Below, piece after piece: positions 9,350 to 18,857 of a DNA stretch of 64,000 bases. Numbering within the stretch: the stretch's first letter is position 1; every line of letters begins with the position of its first letter. The stretch covers positions 1,612,001 to 1,676,000 of the forward strand of contig NZ_CP043498.1 of assembly GCF_009498215.1 (NCBI RefSeq). Reading direction: 5' to 3'. Under the pieces are notes generated by a model. That model saw only the letters and a list, made by a program, of their open reading frames with translations, searched no databases and was not told the origin of the DNA. This DNA comes from Rhizobium grahamii. GTDB taxonomy: Bacteria; Pseudomonadota; Alphaproteobacteria; Rhizobiales; Rhizobiaceae. Position numbers and translations under genes: made by a program.

Positions 9350-10378
9350 TCAGTCCATCTTCAGGATGATCTTGCCGAAGATCTGGCGCGATTCCATGCG
9401 CTCCAGAGCGCGGTCGATATCATCGAAGCTGACCTCGGTGTCGATAACAGGATGCACCAGCCCGCGGCCCATCTTCTGCATGGCATCCGCCATGTTCTCC
9501 ATGCGGCAACCGAACGAACCGAGCAGCTTCAGTTGCTGCTGGAACAGCATCATCAGGTTCATCTCGGTCGAAACACCTGACGTCGATCCGCAGGTAACGA
9601 GGCGGCCGCCACGCTTCATGCAAAGCATAGAGCCGGCCCAGGTGTCCTTGCCGACGTGTTCAAAAACAACATCGACGCCCTTCTTCTTGGTGAGCTTGCG
9701 GACAACGCCCTCGAAACGGTCGGTGCGGTAGTTGATGACGTGATCTGCGCCAAGCGCCTTGGCCTTCTCGATCTTGTCGTCGGAGCCGACAGTCGTGATG
9801 ACGGTGCAGCCGATCTTCTTGGCAAGCTGGATGGCAGCCGTGCCGATGCCGGAACCGCCAGCATGCACGAGAATGGTTTCGCCGGGCTCAAGCTTGGCAT
9901 TATCGAACAGCATGTGCTCGACAGTTCCGAAGGTCACGGGAGCCAGCGCAGCACCGATCGCATCGACACCGGGAGGAGCCGGAACCAGAAGGCGCGCAGG
10001 CAGATTGACCTTTTCCTGCGCAAAGCCGTCGAGATGGAAGCCATGAACACCGGAGACATGTTCGCAAAGATTGTCTCGGCCCTCGCGGCACGGGCGGCAG
10101 AGACCGCAGGTGCGCGCGCCGTAGATCGAAACCAGCTGCCCCGGCAGGACATTGGCAACGCCAGGGCCGATCGCCTCGACCACGCCGGAAGCTTCAGCAC
10201 CGATGACCAGCGGCATCTTGCGCTTGGCGAAGGCCATGCCGCGCCAACCCCAGACGTCGATGTGGTTCAGGGCGACGGCCTTGACGCGCAGCGTCACCTC
10301 GCCGGCAGCGGGAGCATCGGGCTCGGGCAGATCGGTGATCTCAAGCTTGCGGTCGTCGATCAGTTGCAAAGCGCGCAT
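9350..10378 (-). CDS. Zinc-type alcohol dehydrogenase/enoyl reductase of the AcpXL cluster
   Basis: 342-aa medium-chain dehydrogenase/reductase. The zinc-lobe cysteines CGLCRPCREGRDNLCE and the NAD(P) motif HAGGSGIGTAAIQLAKKIG are present, as is GAEASGVVEAIG. The start is the ATG at 10378 with AAGGA ahead; an in-frame ATG at 10402 would add eight residues. In the conserved rhizobial acpXL operon this gene sits between fabF1XL and lpxXL and is needed for normal C28 acyl synthesis, probably acting as the enoyl or keto reductase of the elongation cycle; that exact step is inferred. Confidence 0.88.
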   Translation of the reverse strand: MRALQLIDDRKLEITDLPEPDAPAAGEVTLRVKAVALNHIDVWGWRGMAFAKRKMPLVIGAEASGVVEAIGPGVANVLPGQLVSIYGARTCGLCRPCREGRDNLCEHVSGVHGFHLDGFAQEKVNLPARLLVPAPPGVDAIGAALAPVTFGTVEHMLFDNAKLEPGETILVHAGGSGIGTAAIQLAKKIGCTVITTVGSDDKIEKAKALGADHVINYRTDRFEGVVRKLTKKKGVDVVFEHVGKDTWAGSMLCMKRGGRLVTCGSTSGVSTEMNLMMLFQQQLKLLGSFGCRMENMADAMQKMGRGLVHPVIDTEVSFDDIDRALERMESRQIFGKIILKMD

Positions 10379-10509
10379 GGCAAAGTCCTTGGGCAAGCGC
10401 ATCGGCCGACGCCGACGCGCAGTTTATGAATGGGCGCTGCGCCCGCTTCGCAACCGCGAGGGCGGCGAACACAGCGCCAGTTTTTTCTCAAACTACGATC
10501 GAAAACCGA

Positions 10510-11796
10510 TTAAGCCGGTTCCAGCGCCATGACAAGGCTGGCGTTCTGCCCGCCGAATCCAAAGGAATTCGACAGCACCGCGTTCGCCTGCCCGTCACGC
10601 TTCTTGTTCGGCACGACATCGAGGACGATCGTCGGATCAGGCGTGTTGTAGTTGATCGTCGGCGGCAGCGTGCCGGTCAGCATCGTCTGCAGCGAGAAGA
10701 CTGCCTCCACGGCGCCTGCGGCGGTCAGCGTATGGCCGATCATCGACTTGTTCGAAGATAGCGGGATCGAAGCAAGACGCTCGCCGAAAACCGCCAGCAT
10801 GGAAGCATATTCCATCTTGTCGTTTTCAGGCGTCGATGTGCCGTGGGCGTTGATGTAGCCGATGCTGTCTTCGTTCATGCCCGCATCCGCAAGCGCTGCG
10901 CGGATCGTTGCGATCGCCGGGCCACCGTCGGGCGAGGAACGCGTGCGGTGGAACGAATCCGCCTTTTCACCGGCGCCCTTCATGATGCCCAGGATCTTCG
11001 CGCCGCGCGCGATGGCTGACTCTAGAGATTCCAGAACCAGCGTCGCAGCACCTTCGGCGATGACGAAGCCATCGCGATCCTTGCTGAACGGCTTGGAAGC
11101 CTTGGTCGGCGGGTCGTTCTGCGTCGACAGGGCCGAAAGCAACGAAAAGCGGATCAAGGCCTCGGCGCTGACCGACCCGTCGGTGGCCACAGCCAGAGCG
11201 CGGTTCGTGCGACCCTGGCGGATCGCCTCGATACCGAGCTGGATTGCCGTTGCACCCGAAGCACAAGCCGTCGACAGCGTCACCGGCAGGCCGCGCGTGC
11301 CGAACCGGTCGGCGAGCCGCTCCGAGATCGCGCCAAACAGGGCCGCCTCGTGGAATACAGGATCAGGACGCTGGCGCATCGCCGCCAGGAAACGCTCATA
11401 GGCGTCGCCCGGATGAGTGGCCGGCGGCGAACGGTCGGCGAGTTCAAAACGTGCATTCCATTCGGGCTCGATCGGCGGAGCGGCGAGAAACAGCGGACCG
11501 TTGAAGTCGCCGGAAATATCGGCATCCGCAAGCGCTTCGATGGTCGTCTCGCGCGCAAACGCATAGGAGCGCTCGACAGCGTTGTCAGCCGGGATATCGA
11601 TGAAATCGACGGTACCTGCGATGCGCGTCGAAAGACCATCGGTCGGGAACCGGTTGATGTCGTGAATACCCGATTTGCCCGAGGTCAGCGACGCCCAGTT
11701 GTCCTTCAATCCCTGGCCGAGCGAGGTGATGATACCAACGCCGGTTACGGCGACGATGGGGCGCCCGAGATGATCCCTGTAAGCAGAATCTTTCAT
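10510..11796 (-). CDS. fabF1XL: Beta-ketoacyl-ACP synthase FabF1XL (active subunit)
   Basis: 428-aa condensing enzyme extending acyl chains on AcpXL towards C28. The full Cys-His-His set is present: Cys178 in TLSTACASGATAIQ, His in NAHGTSTPENDKME, and His in SNKSMIGHTLTAAGAVEAV. The start is the ATG at 11796, preceded by GAGGAGAG; the in-frame ATG at 11856 lies inside fabF2XL. It begins 10 bp after the fabF2XL stop. The neighbouring paralogue lacks the cysteine, so the two probably act as a heterodimer. Confidence 0.93.
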   Translation of the reverse strand: MKDSAYRDHLGRPIVAVTGVGIITSLGQGLKDNWASLTSGKSGIHDINRFPTDGLSTRIAGTVDFIDIPADNAVERSYAFARETTIEALADADISGDFNGPLFLAAPPIEPEWNARFELADRSPPATHPGDAYERFLAAMRQRPDPVFHEAALFGAISERLADRFGTRGLPVTLSTACASGATAIQLGIEAIRQGRTNRALAVATDGSVSAEALIRFSLLSALSTQNDPPTKASKPFSKDRDGFVIAEGAATLVLESLESAIARGAKILGIMKGAGEKADSFHRTRSSPDGGPAIATIRAALADAGMNEDSIGYINAHGTSTPENDKMEYASMLAVFGERLASIPLSSNKSMIGHTLTAAGAVEAVFSLQTMLTGTLPPTINYNTPDPTIVLDVVPNKKRDGQANAVLSNSFGFGGQNASLVMALEPA

Positions 11797-11806
11797 TGCT
11801 CTCTCC

Positions 11807-13003
11807 TCACGCTTCCGCGGACAGAACCGCGACGCCTTCGCCGCGCTGGTGGCCAACCGTGGTGACGATCGCCGCCTTGGTCGGCGCGGTCATCGGCTTC
11901 TCATGGGTGGGGTCGAACTGGGGGATGACGGCCTTGCTGTCGACAGCCAATGCCGCGAGTGCGAGCCCGAGGGTAAAGTGCGCCTCCATGCCGTGTCCGG
12001 TGACGCCGCCGAAACCGCGGATCGCGGCACCCGGCAATTGGCGCTCGAGAACCGCCTTCTCGCGCTGTGCGAGTTCCGGCATCCCCGTGGAGCCGGAAAA
12101 GATTGCCGTGCTTTCGGACGCGAGCCCATCCGTCGGCTCAAGCAAACGCTCGAGGCGACGTTCGAAATTACCGGCGTTGCGATTGCCGCGATCGCCTTCG
12201 ATGGACGAGATCGTCCCGTAGATATGCGCGCCGCGCTCTTCGGCGTGCGCGCGGGATTCAAGCACCAGGAACGCACCAAGCGATCCCGAAATGATCCCGC
12301 CGTCGTCGCGTGACCACAGCGGCTTCCATTCATCGCGCGAATGCGAGCCGATTGCTTCGAAGAGAAGGACCATGTCGAGCCGCTCGGCCGAAAACGCACC
12401 GCCGACGAGCGCATGCGACGACTCTCCGGACTTGATCCGGTAGAACGCGGTCTCAACGGCTGAGATCCCGGCGGATTCCTCTCCCATGAAGGTTCGCGAG
12501 GATCCGGTCACCTTGTGCACGATGGAGATGTTGCCTGCCAGCAGGTTCGACAGCTGCGCGAGGAACAGCGTCGGACGCAGTTCGGTCGTCAGCTTCTCGT
12601 TCAGCAGTACTTCGCGGTCGTTGCGCTTCAAGCCTTCGTCGACGATGATCGTATCGACGTTGATGTCGCGCTCGCCGCCGCCGGCAGCAACGATCATGTC
12701 CATGCTGCCGCAGGCTTCGGCGTTATCCTTGAAACCGGCATCATCGAGCGCGAGGCCCGCAGCGAAGACGCCGATACGCTGCCAGTTTTCCATCTGTCGC
12801 TGGTCACCGCGCTTGGCGATCTGTTGCGACCAATCGACCTCAGGGAGCGGATGGATCGGGTAGGGTTTGAACTTCTCGGTTTCGACAACCGTCTTCGGCG
12901 CCTCGCCGGCCGTCAGCAGCGCGACATGCGCATCCTTGCCGACGCCCTGGCACGTGACAATGCCGACGCCTGTGATCACGACATCATTATGAGCCTTGCT
13001 CAT
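11807..13003 (-). CDS. fabF2XL: Ketosynthase-like FabF2XL lacking the catalytic cysteine
   Basis: 398-aa thiolase-fold ketosynthase paralogue of the AcpXL operon. Where FabF1XL has TACASG, this protein reads FMGEESAGISAVE, placing Glu176 at the active cysteine. The NAHGTSTP histidine motif is also absent, while GVTGHGMEAHFTLG remains near the C-terminus. This resembles chain-length factors (KS-beta) of type II polyketide systems, in which Cys is replaced by Gln/Glu. It overlaps fabZXL by 4 bp (ATGA). Likely role: non-catalytic partner of FabF1XL setting the very long chain; inferred from motif loss. Confidence 0.88.
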   Translation of the reverse strand: MSKAHNDVVITGVGIVTCQGVGKDAHVALLTAGEAPKTVVETEKFKPYPIHPLPEVDWSQQIAKRGDQRQMENWQRIGVFAAGLALDDAGFKDNAEACGSMDMIVAAGGGERDINVDTIIVDEGLKRNDREVLLNEKLTTELRPTLFLAQLSNLLAGNISIVHKVTGSSRTFMGEESAGISAVETAFYRIKSGESSHALVGGAFSAERLDMVLLFEAIGSHSRDEWKPLWSRDDGGIISGSLGAFLVLESRAHAEERGAHIYGTISSIEGDRGNRNAGNFERRLERLLEPTDGLASESTAIFSGSTGMPELAQREKAVLERQLPGAAIRGFGGVTGHGMEAHFTLGLALAALAVDSKAVIPQFDPTHEKPMTAPTKAAIVTTVGHQRGEGVAVLSAEA

Positions 13004-13482
13004 CCGTTCACTCCTTGCGCAGCGATCGCATCCAAAAGCCCGACCTCGCCGGCCCGTTTCTTGACGATATCTCCGAGCGGCACTTCGCTGAAGGGCATGG
13101 TGCGGAGCTTGAGCTGCGCATCACAGACCTTCTTGCCGCCACTCGTGATCTTCGCCTTGGTAACAGCGAATCCGGATCCGTCGTGTTCGAGAAAAGCCTC
13201 GATATCCAGTACGGCTTCAGGCTCGACGAACGTGCGCATCTTGGCGCCGTCGACGGACATCAGGAACGGCATGGCGGCAAAATTGGTCGCGGCAAGCACG
13301 AGCATGCCCGACGCCTGCGCCATCGTCTCTATGAGAAGCACGCCCGGTACAAGCGGCATGCCAGGAAAATGACCTTCGAACACAGGGCTCTTCGCGGGCA
13401 CGACGGAACGCGCCCTGAGCGTTGCTTTTTGAAGGTCGACCGCCTCGATACGGTCAATCATCTGGAAGTATTCCAGCAGCAT
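13000..13482 (-). CDS. fabZXL: 3-hydroxyacyl-ACP dehydratase FabZXL
   Basis: 160-aa hot-dog-fold dehydratase. The FabZ/FabA signature FEGHFPGMPLVPGVLLIE carries the catalytic His, and the acidic partner lies in LIETMAQASG. It removes water from 3-hydroxyacyl-AcpXL during C28 acyl synthesis. The start is the ATG at 13482, with GGAGG five bases upstream; the in-frame ATG at 13509 lacks this. Coupled by ATGA to fabF2XL. Confidence 0.92.
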   Translation of the reverse strand: MLLEYFQMIDRIEAVDLQKATLRARSVVPAKSPVFEGHFPGMPLVPGVLLIETMAQASGMLVLAATNFAAMPFLMSVDGAKMRTFVEPEAVLDIEAFLEHDGSGFAVTKAKITSGGKKVCDAQLKLRTMPFSEVPLGDIVKKRAGEVGLLDAIAAQGVNG

Positions 13483-13597
13483 CGGATCCTCCGGCCGCAC
13501 GAGCACCAAACCCGGCGGCTAGGCCTACTTAGTAACAAAACCGCCCGGCCGCCATGATGAAGGGCGGCAGGGCGGATAAAAAAGTTGGTTGTGCCGA

Positions 13598-13876
13598 TCA
13601 GGCCTTGGCGGCGCGCAGCTCGTCGATCTTGGCACAGAGGTTCTTCAGCACGAAGTATTCCTCCGTGGAAACCTTGCCTTCGTTGACTTCCTGCGTCCAC
13701 TTTTCGAGCGGGATCTTGATGCCGAATTCCTTGTCGATCGCAAAAACGATATCGAGGAAGTCGAGGCTGTCGATACCGAGGTCGTCGATCGTATGGCTTT
13801 CCGGCGTGATCGTGTCGCGATCGATCTCGCTCGTCTCTGCAATGATGTCGGCAACTTTATCGAATGTAGCGGTCAC
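13598..13876 (-). CDS. acpXL: Acyl carrier protein AcpXL
   Basis: 92-aa specialised acyl carrier protein for 27-hydroxyoctacosanoic acid of lipid A. The phosphopantetheine site is Ser37 in [12 protein letters not shown]; the protein is acidic and slightly longer at the C-terminus than the housekeeping ACP, as known for AcpXL. It is the first gene of the operon acpXL-fabZXL-fabF2XL-fabF1XL-dehydrogenase-lpxXL. The operon promoter should lie in 13877-14036, where no gene is seen. Confidence 0.96.
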   Translation of the reverse strand: MTATFDKVADIIAETSEIDRDTITPESHTIDDLGIDSLDFLDIVFAIDKEFGIKIPLEKWTQEVNEGKVSTEEYFVLKNLCAKIDELRAAKA

Positions 13877-14036
13877 GCCTGTACCTCTTGAGATGAGAAT
13901 TTACCCCCTCATAGGCAAATCCATTTCAAAAGCCAATGCCTTCGCCTATTGCAATGCGCAATTTGCAACTCCACTGTTGCTCAAACAGCATGCAGGCCCG
14001 TTCTGCGCGAGCAAGTGCCGTTAGCTGGGTCAGCAA

Positions 14037-14465
14037 TCAATTGGCGATGACGACGCGGGTGTTCGCAAGCCCCGCCTGGCGGGTCATGGTGAAGAACTGC
14101 GCGGCATTCTCGGGGTGAAGGCGAACGCAGCCATGCGACGCCGGCCGGCCAAGCCGCTTCAGGTCATACGTGGCATGCACGGCGTATCCGCCGTTGAAAA
14201 ACACCGCATAGGGCATCGGCGCATCGTCATACTTCTTTGAACGGTGATCGCGGGAAAGCCACTTGGCACTCCAGGACCCCACCGGAGTGACGTAACCACG
14301 GCGGGCGGTCGAGACCTTCCAATGGTATTTCACGAAGCCGTTTTCGCTCACGGTCATGGTCTGGTCGCCGATACTGATCTTGGCGACCAGGGTCGCAGCG
14401 CTCGCGCCCGCGGCTGATAGTTGCAGCAGAAGAATTGCCGCCGCTCCGACAAGTATAGTTTTCAT
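14037..14465 (-). CDS. L,D-transpeptidase (YkuD family)
   Basis: 142-aa exported protein. A Sec signal (ILVGAAAILLLQLSAAGASA) covers residues 4-23; the rest is one YkuD domain with HATYDLKRLGRPASHGCVRL, giving the conserved His and the catalytic Cys of the SHGCxR motif. Such enzymes make 3-3 peptidoglycan cross-links or anchor proteins to the wall. The ATG at 14465 has GGAGAGGG upstream; the in-frame ATG at 14495 would put charged residues before the signal. Monocistronic. Confidence 0.9.
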   Translation of the reverse strand: MKTILVGAAAILLLQLSAAGASAATLVAKISIGDQTMTVSENGFVKYHWKVSTARRGYVTPVGSWSAKWLSRDHRSKKYDDAPMPYAVFFNGGYAVHATYDLKRLGRPASHGCVRLHPENAAQFFTMTRQAGLANTRVVIAN

Positions 14466-14565
14466 CGTCCCTCTCCGTCTCATTCGACGACCCAATGGAA
14501 AGGAACGTATTTCCTCACGAATTACATGAGCTTAAAGATCATGGTAAGCAAGAGGATAACGTCGG

Positions 14566-15546
14566 CTACAGAAGCACGACGAAGAGGGCCAGAATGACGA
14601 AGGCGAGCACCGAGCAACTGGCGTAGAAAACCGACAGACCGTCCTCGATATCGCCGACAGTTGCCGTATCCCGCCCTGCACCGTTGATCATCGGCTCCAT
14701 GACGACAACCCCGGAATAGACCCTTGGGCCGGCGAGCTGGACATTCAGCGCCCCTGCCATCGCCGCTTCCGGGCGACCGGAATTTGGCGAACGGTGCAGG
14801 CCGCCGTCGCGCATGGCGATACGAAATGCCTCCCGGCATGCGTCGCTGCCCCGCCGCAGCCAGGCGCCTGCGGCAATCAACACGATGGACAGGCGCGCGG
14901 CCGGCCAGTTCGCCAGATCGTCGAGCCGCGCGGAAGCCCAGCCAAAATCGAGGTAGCGCTCCGTCTTGTGCCCGATCATCGAGTCTGCGGTGTTCAGCAT
15001 CTTGTAGGCGAAAAGCCCGGGCAGGCCGAGAACAGCATACCAGAGCGCCGGCGCGACGACGCCGTCCGAAAAATTCTCGGCAAGGCTTTCGATCGCGGCA
15101 CGGCAAACAGCAGGCTCGTCCAACGTTTCGGGGTCGCGTCCGACGATCATCGATACGGCGTGCCGCCCGCCCTGCAATCCGTCTTCCTTCAGCCCCGCCG
15201 CCACGGCATCGACGTGGTCGCCGAGGCTCTTCTGCGCGAAGAAGACGGTCGCACAGACCACCTCGAGCAGTATCCCGGCCAGCCCGAACAACGCGAAGAA
15301 CCAATGGAGGATCAGGCCGACAAGCGCGCTCGCCAGAAGCAGCAGCACAATGCACAGGATACCGTTGTGTCGCTTTTGCCGCTTCGTCAGCGTGCTGCCG
15401 TTAAGCCATCCTTCAAACCACCCGATGGCGCGGCCGAACAGTACGATCGGATGCGGCACCTGAGCCCATAGAACGGGCGGATCACCGACGATCCGGTCGA
15501 GAAGCAGCGCAAGGACCAGGACGAGAAGATTCAGTTCAAACGTCAT
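14566..15546 (-). CDS. cobD: Adenosylcobinamide-phosphate synthase CobD
   Basis: 326-aa inner-membrane protein of the CobD/CbiB family, which attaches the (R)-1-amino-2-propanol arm to adenosylcobyric acid. Seen: N-terminal LLVLVLALLLDRIVGDPPVLWAQ-type signature (DRIVGDPP), several hydrophobic spans, AENFSDGVVAP, KMLNTADSMIGHKTERY and the C-terminal membrane span. It starts inside the cobC stop (ATGA overlap), as last gene of cobA-cobB-cobC-cobD. Confidence 0.94.
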   Translation of the reverse strand: MTFELNLLVLVLALLLDRIVGDPPVLWAQVPHPIVLFGRAIGWFEGWLNGSTLTKRQKRHNGILCIVLLLLASALVGLILHWFFALFGLAGILLEVVCATVFFAQKSLGDHVDAVAAGLKEDGLQGGRHAVSMIVGRDPETLDEPAVCRAAIESLAENFSDGVVAPALWYAVLGLPGLFAYKMLNTADSMIGHKTERYLDFGWASARLDDLANWPAARLSIVLIAAGAWLRRGSDACREAFRIAMRDGGLHRSPNSGRPEAAMAGALNVQLAGPRVYSGVVVMEPMINGAGRDTATVGDIEDGLSVFYASCSVLAFVILALFVVLL

Positions 15547-16543
15547 GCGTCATAACTCTGAAGAGCCTCCAGAAGCCTCGCGTCGCCCGCTGCATCGGCA
15601 GCAAGCCCGAAGCGAAGCCAGTTGGGTGCGTAGTCGAATTTCCGGACAAGGATCCGGGATTGGCAAAGATGTGCGTGTAAACGGTCGGCGACATTGTGCT
15701 CGACGAGCGAAAACAGGCGCGTTCCGCCGGCAATCTTGAGACTGCCGGCCTCCAGCGTCCGGCGCAAAGCAAGGCTGCGCTCTGTAATCGCCTGGCTGAT
15801 TGCCGTCGTATCCGAACGCAGCAGCGACGCGGCGACGGAAAGAGCCGGACCGGACACCGCCCAGGGCCCAAGCCAACCCTCGAACCTGTCGAGAACCTCT
15901 GACGGCGCAATGATGAAACCGAGCCTCAGACCGGCAAGGCCGAAGAACTTTCCGAAAGAGCGAAACACGACCACGTTCGCAGACCCGGCAAGCTCCGGAA
16001 CGATGCTATTCTGAGGCTCAGAATCGCCAAAGGCCTCGTCGACAACGAGGACGCCATCCCATGTGGCCATGCGTTTGGCTAGCGCCGAAAGCCGAGCTAT
16101 TTCGAACGTCCTACCATCTGGATTGTTTGGATTGACGACGACGACCAGGGCATGCCGCTGATCGATCTCTTCGAGGCTCGCGACCATATCGATCGCATGG
16201 CCCGAGGATGCGAACGCGCGTTGATATTCCCCATAAGTCGGCCGAGGATCGCGATGCGCGCTCCAGCCCGGACAAGGCGCGGCAACAGCTGGATAACCGA
16301 CTGCGTCCCGGGTACCGGCAGCGGCAGCAGCGTACCGCTTCGGTAATAGTCTCGCGCAGCCTCGCGAGCAGCGGCGACCAGATACGCATCCGGCAGGCGG
16401 TGCCACGCCCGGACTGAAATCTCAGGCACCGCGACCGGGTGTGGATTGATACCTGTCGACAGATCCAGCCAGTCCTCAGGCTGCCCTCCATAGAGCAATG
16501 CGGCAGCCGTGATCCCGCCGCCATGGACGATCGGTGCATTCAT
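15543..16543 (-). pseudogene. cobC: cobC, threonine-phosphate decarboxylase-like, with a -1 frameshift
   Basis: PLP-dependent class I/II aminotransferase-fold protein making the aminopropanol phosphate used by CobD. The N-terminal part (MNAPIVHGGGITAAALLYGG to ARIAILG) reads in one frame; the rest (PTYGEYQRAFASSGHA, VVNPNNPDGRTFE, VVDEAFGD, SFGKFFGLAGLRLGF with the PLP lysine region) reads in another. The frames join if one G is restored in the GG at 16240-16241, giving AILGPTYGEY. Everything else looks intact, so a sequencing/assembly error is as likely as true loss. Start at 16543 overlaps cobB by 4 bp; end overlaps cobD by 4 bp. Confidence 0.85.
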
Positions 16544-17847
16544 GCCGCTTCGCTCGCAAGGTCGATCAGGTGCATGTAGGAACCGGCCACCTGCCCGCGC
16601 TGAAGTCCGGCGCTGCCAAGGTCATTGTCGAGGGCATCTCTCACCTGGAAAAGCCGTTCGGCCTCTCCTTCCGCCGCCACGGCGGAATAGTGAAACTCGT
16701 GCGCCGTCATCGGCTGTTCGAAGAACGAGCCATTGAGCGGCGAAACCCGGCGGTAGCCGAGATGGCGCTTGCGATCCTGATAGGTGGTGACCAACGGCAG
16801 AAGGCCGAGCATCTCGTGCCGCTCTCCGCCGGCATCGATCAGCCCCTCGCCAAGCACCATGTACCCCCCGCACTCGCCGTAAATGCGCACGCCGCTCTCG
16901 GCTGCCCGCAGCACTCCTGCTCGAAACGTCGAAGCGGCGGCAATCCGGCCTGCATGCAGTTCGGGATAGCCGCCCGGCAGATAGATGGCGTCGGCGGTTC
17001 GTTCTGGCGCTTCGTCGGCGAGCGGTGAAAAGAACGTAATCTCCGCCCCTCTCCGACGCCAGCCGAGAAGCATGTGCTCGTAGGAGAATGCAAAAGCGAT
17101 GTCGCGGGCAACGGCGATCCGGCTTCCGAGCGGCGGCAGGCGCGCAATGTTTGCCGTCGAGGGCTTGTTGAGCCCCTGCCGTGCCACGCGGAGCAGAAAC
17201 TCGAAATTGCAAGCCTCCGATACAGCGTCGGCAGCATGCTCGATGAAGTTCTCGAGCGCCTGATGCTCGCCCGCCTGCACGAGGCCAAGGTGGCGTTCCG
17301 GCAGGGCAACCTCATTGTCGCGACGAACGACGGCAATGATCGGCATGCGGATCGCTTCGAGCGCGCGGCGGAGCATCATTTCATGCCGCTCGCCGCCGAC
17401 CTTGTTGAGAATGACGCCTGCCACTCTCACATCCGCCCTGAATCCGGCGAACCCCGCGACCAGCGCCGCAACGGATTGCGACATATGCGATGCGTCGACC
17501 ACGAGAACCACGGAAAGGCCGAGCATAGCCGCAAGATCGGCAGCGGTCCCCCGACCGTCCGCCGCGCCGTCGAACAATCCCATCATCGCCTCGATGACGA
17601 GCAGCCTGTCGCCCGAGCGATGCAGCGTCGCATTCGCCGCAATCAGCTCCGGTCGCATGGCCCACGGATCGAAGTTCAGACAGGCGACGCCACTGGCGGC
17701 CGCGTGAAAAGCCGGATCGATATAGTCAGGCCCCGCTTTTCCCGGAGCAATCGCTACGCCGCGTTTTCGCAAGGCACGCAACAGGCCGAGCGTAACAGTC
17801 GTCTTTCCCGACCCGGAGGACGGAGCCGCAATCAATAGACCACTCAT
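16540..17847 (-). CDS. cobB: Cobyrinic acid a,c-diamide synthase CobB
   Basis: 435-aa glutamine-dependent amidase that amidates side chains a and c of (hydrogeno)byrinic acid with ATP. The P-loop APSSGSGKTTVTLGLLRAL is at the N-terminus; KAGPDYIDPAFH is the family signature; the C-terminal glutaminase domain has the nucleophilic Cys in RIYGECGGYMVLGEG and the His in MTAHEFHYS. It overlaps cobA and cobC by 4 bp on either side, so the four genes are coupled. Confidence 0.95.
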   Translation of the reverse strand: MSGLLIAAPSSGSGKTTVTLGLLRALRKRGVAIAPGKAGPDYIDPAFHAAASGVACLNFDPWAMRPELIAANATLHRSGDRLLVIEAMMGLFDGAADGRGTAADLAAMLGLSVVLVVDASHMSQSVAALVAGFAGFRADVRVAGVILNKVGGERHEMMLRRALEAIRMPIIAVVRRDNEVALPERHLGLVQAGEHQALENFIEHAADAVSEACNFEFLLRVARQGLNKPSTANIARLPPLGSRIAVARDIAFAFSYEHMLLGWRRRGAEITFFSPLADEAPERTADAIYLPGGYPELHAGRIAAASTFRAGVLRAAESGVRIYGECGGYMVLGEGLIDAGGERHEMLGLLPLVTTYQDRKRHLGYRRVSPLNGSFFEQPMTAHEFHYSAVAAEGEAERLFQVRDALDNDLGSAGLQRGQVAGSYMHLIDLASEAA

Positions 17848-18686
17848 GCCGTCTCCTTGCTCTCCGATTGACGAAACGGATCAGGTTGCAGCTTGCGTCC
17901 CGCCAATGCACCAAGCCAATCAAGCGATCCGCTGAGGCGAACGACCTCTCCAACCACCACAATAGCCGGCGGCTCGAGGCCGGATGCCCTCACCGCAGCG
18001 GGAGCCTCCCCAAGCGTCGTCTCCAGCACCTGCTGGCTTTCGGTCGCCGCGTTGCAAACGAAAGCCACCGGCTCCAACGGGGAGCGTCCCGCAGCGATCA
18101 GGTTCGCACTGATTTCCGCGATATGCTTCATGGCCATGTACATGACGATAACCGGCGATCCTTTGCCGATTGCGTCCCAGTTTATGGCATCCGGAACCAG
18201 ACCGGAAGAGTTATGTCCGGTCAGGAATGTTACAGCATGATTGATGTCGCGATGCGTGACCGGAATGCCCGCATAGGCCAGTCCACCAATGCCGGCGCTG
18301 ATGCCGGGGACGATGCGGAACGGAACATTGTGCTCGACAAGCGTCAGCGCCTCTTCCCCGCCTCTTCCGAAAACGAACGGATCGCCCCCCTTCAGACGCA
18401 GGACACGTTTTCCCATCCGCGCCAGTTCGACGAGGCGAAGCGAAATATCGCGCTGTTTGGCGGAGGGCTTGCCGCCGCGTTTTCCGGCATATTCCAGCAG
18501 TGCATCCGCACGCGCGAGCTTCAGGCAGTTTTCATCCACCAGCGCATCGTGCACCACGACATCCGCATCGCGGAGCGCCTTTACCGCCAGAAGTGTCAAC
18601 AAACCGGGATCACCGGGGCCGGCGCCAACCAGCCAGACGCTGCCGGGTTCGATTGTGGGAAGGTTGGAAAGCGCAGCTTCGATCAT
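17844..18686 (-). CDS. cobA: Uroporphyrinogen-III C-methyltransferase CobA
   Basis: 280-aa S-adenosylmethionine-dependent enzyme forming precorrin-2, the branch point to cobalamin and siroheme. Motifs: VWLVGAGPGDPGLLTL near residue 18, RLKGGDPFVFGRGGEE, the AdoMet loop GISAGIGGLAYAGIPVTHRD and MYMAMKHI. First gene of cobA-B-C-D. No B12 box is seen in the 170 bp upstream, so riboswitch control of this operon is not supported. Confidence 0.94.
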   Translation of the reverse strand: MIEAALSNLPTIEPGSVWLVGAGPGDPGLLTLLAVKALRDADVVVHDALVDENCLKLARADALLEYAGKRGGKPSAKQRDISLRLVELARMGKRVLRLKGGDPFVFGRGGEEALTLVEHNVPFRIVPGISAGIGGLAYAGIPVTHRDINHAVTFLTGHNSSGLVPDAINWDAIGKGSPVIVMYMAMKHIAEISANLIAAGRSPLEPVAFVCNAATESQQVLETTLGEAPAAVRASGLEPPAIVVVGEVVRLSGSLDWLGALAGRKLQPDPFRQSESKETA

Positions 18687-18807
18687 TTCGATGATCTATG
18701 CCCACCTCGGCCCGAGGTCAACGCCGACGGGCTTCACGAAATCAGCCTCTTCGGCAAAACAATATCCAGGCATGAAGGACCGGATTCAGAACATGAGGAT
18801 CGGCGGG

Positions 18808-18839
18808 CAAGGCATTGACCTGACTCGGCCAATGCCTTG
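18808..18839 (-). terminator. Hairpin after the nucleoside hydrolase gene
   Basis: A perfect 10-bp inverted repeat (CAAGGCATTG / CAATGCCTTG) with a 12-base loop, 18 bp beyond the iunH stop. No long T run follows, so termination may be weak or the hairpin may stabilise the 3' end. Confidence 0.5.
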
Positions 18840-18857
18840 TCGAGAAGAGTATGTGGC

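Noticed and set aside
14794..15471. Open frames of about 225 codons opposite cobD
   Set aside because: Arg/Pro-rich mirror translations of a conserved gene; no motif.
18687..18857. Second cobalamin riboswitch ahead of cobA
   Set aside because: No B12 box or core motif in the gap; only the iunH-side hairpin is present.
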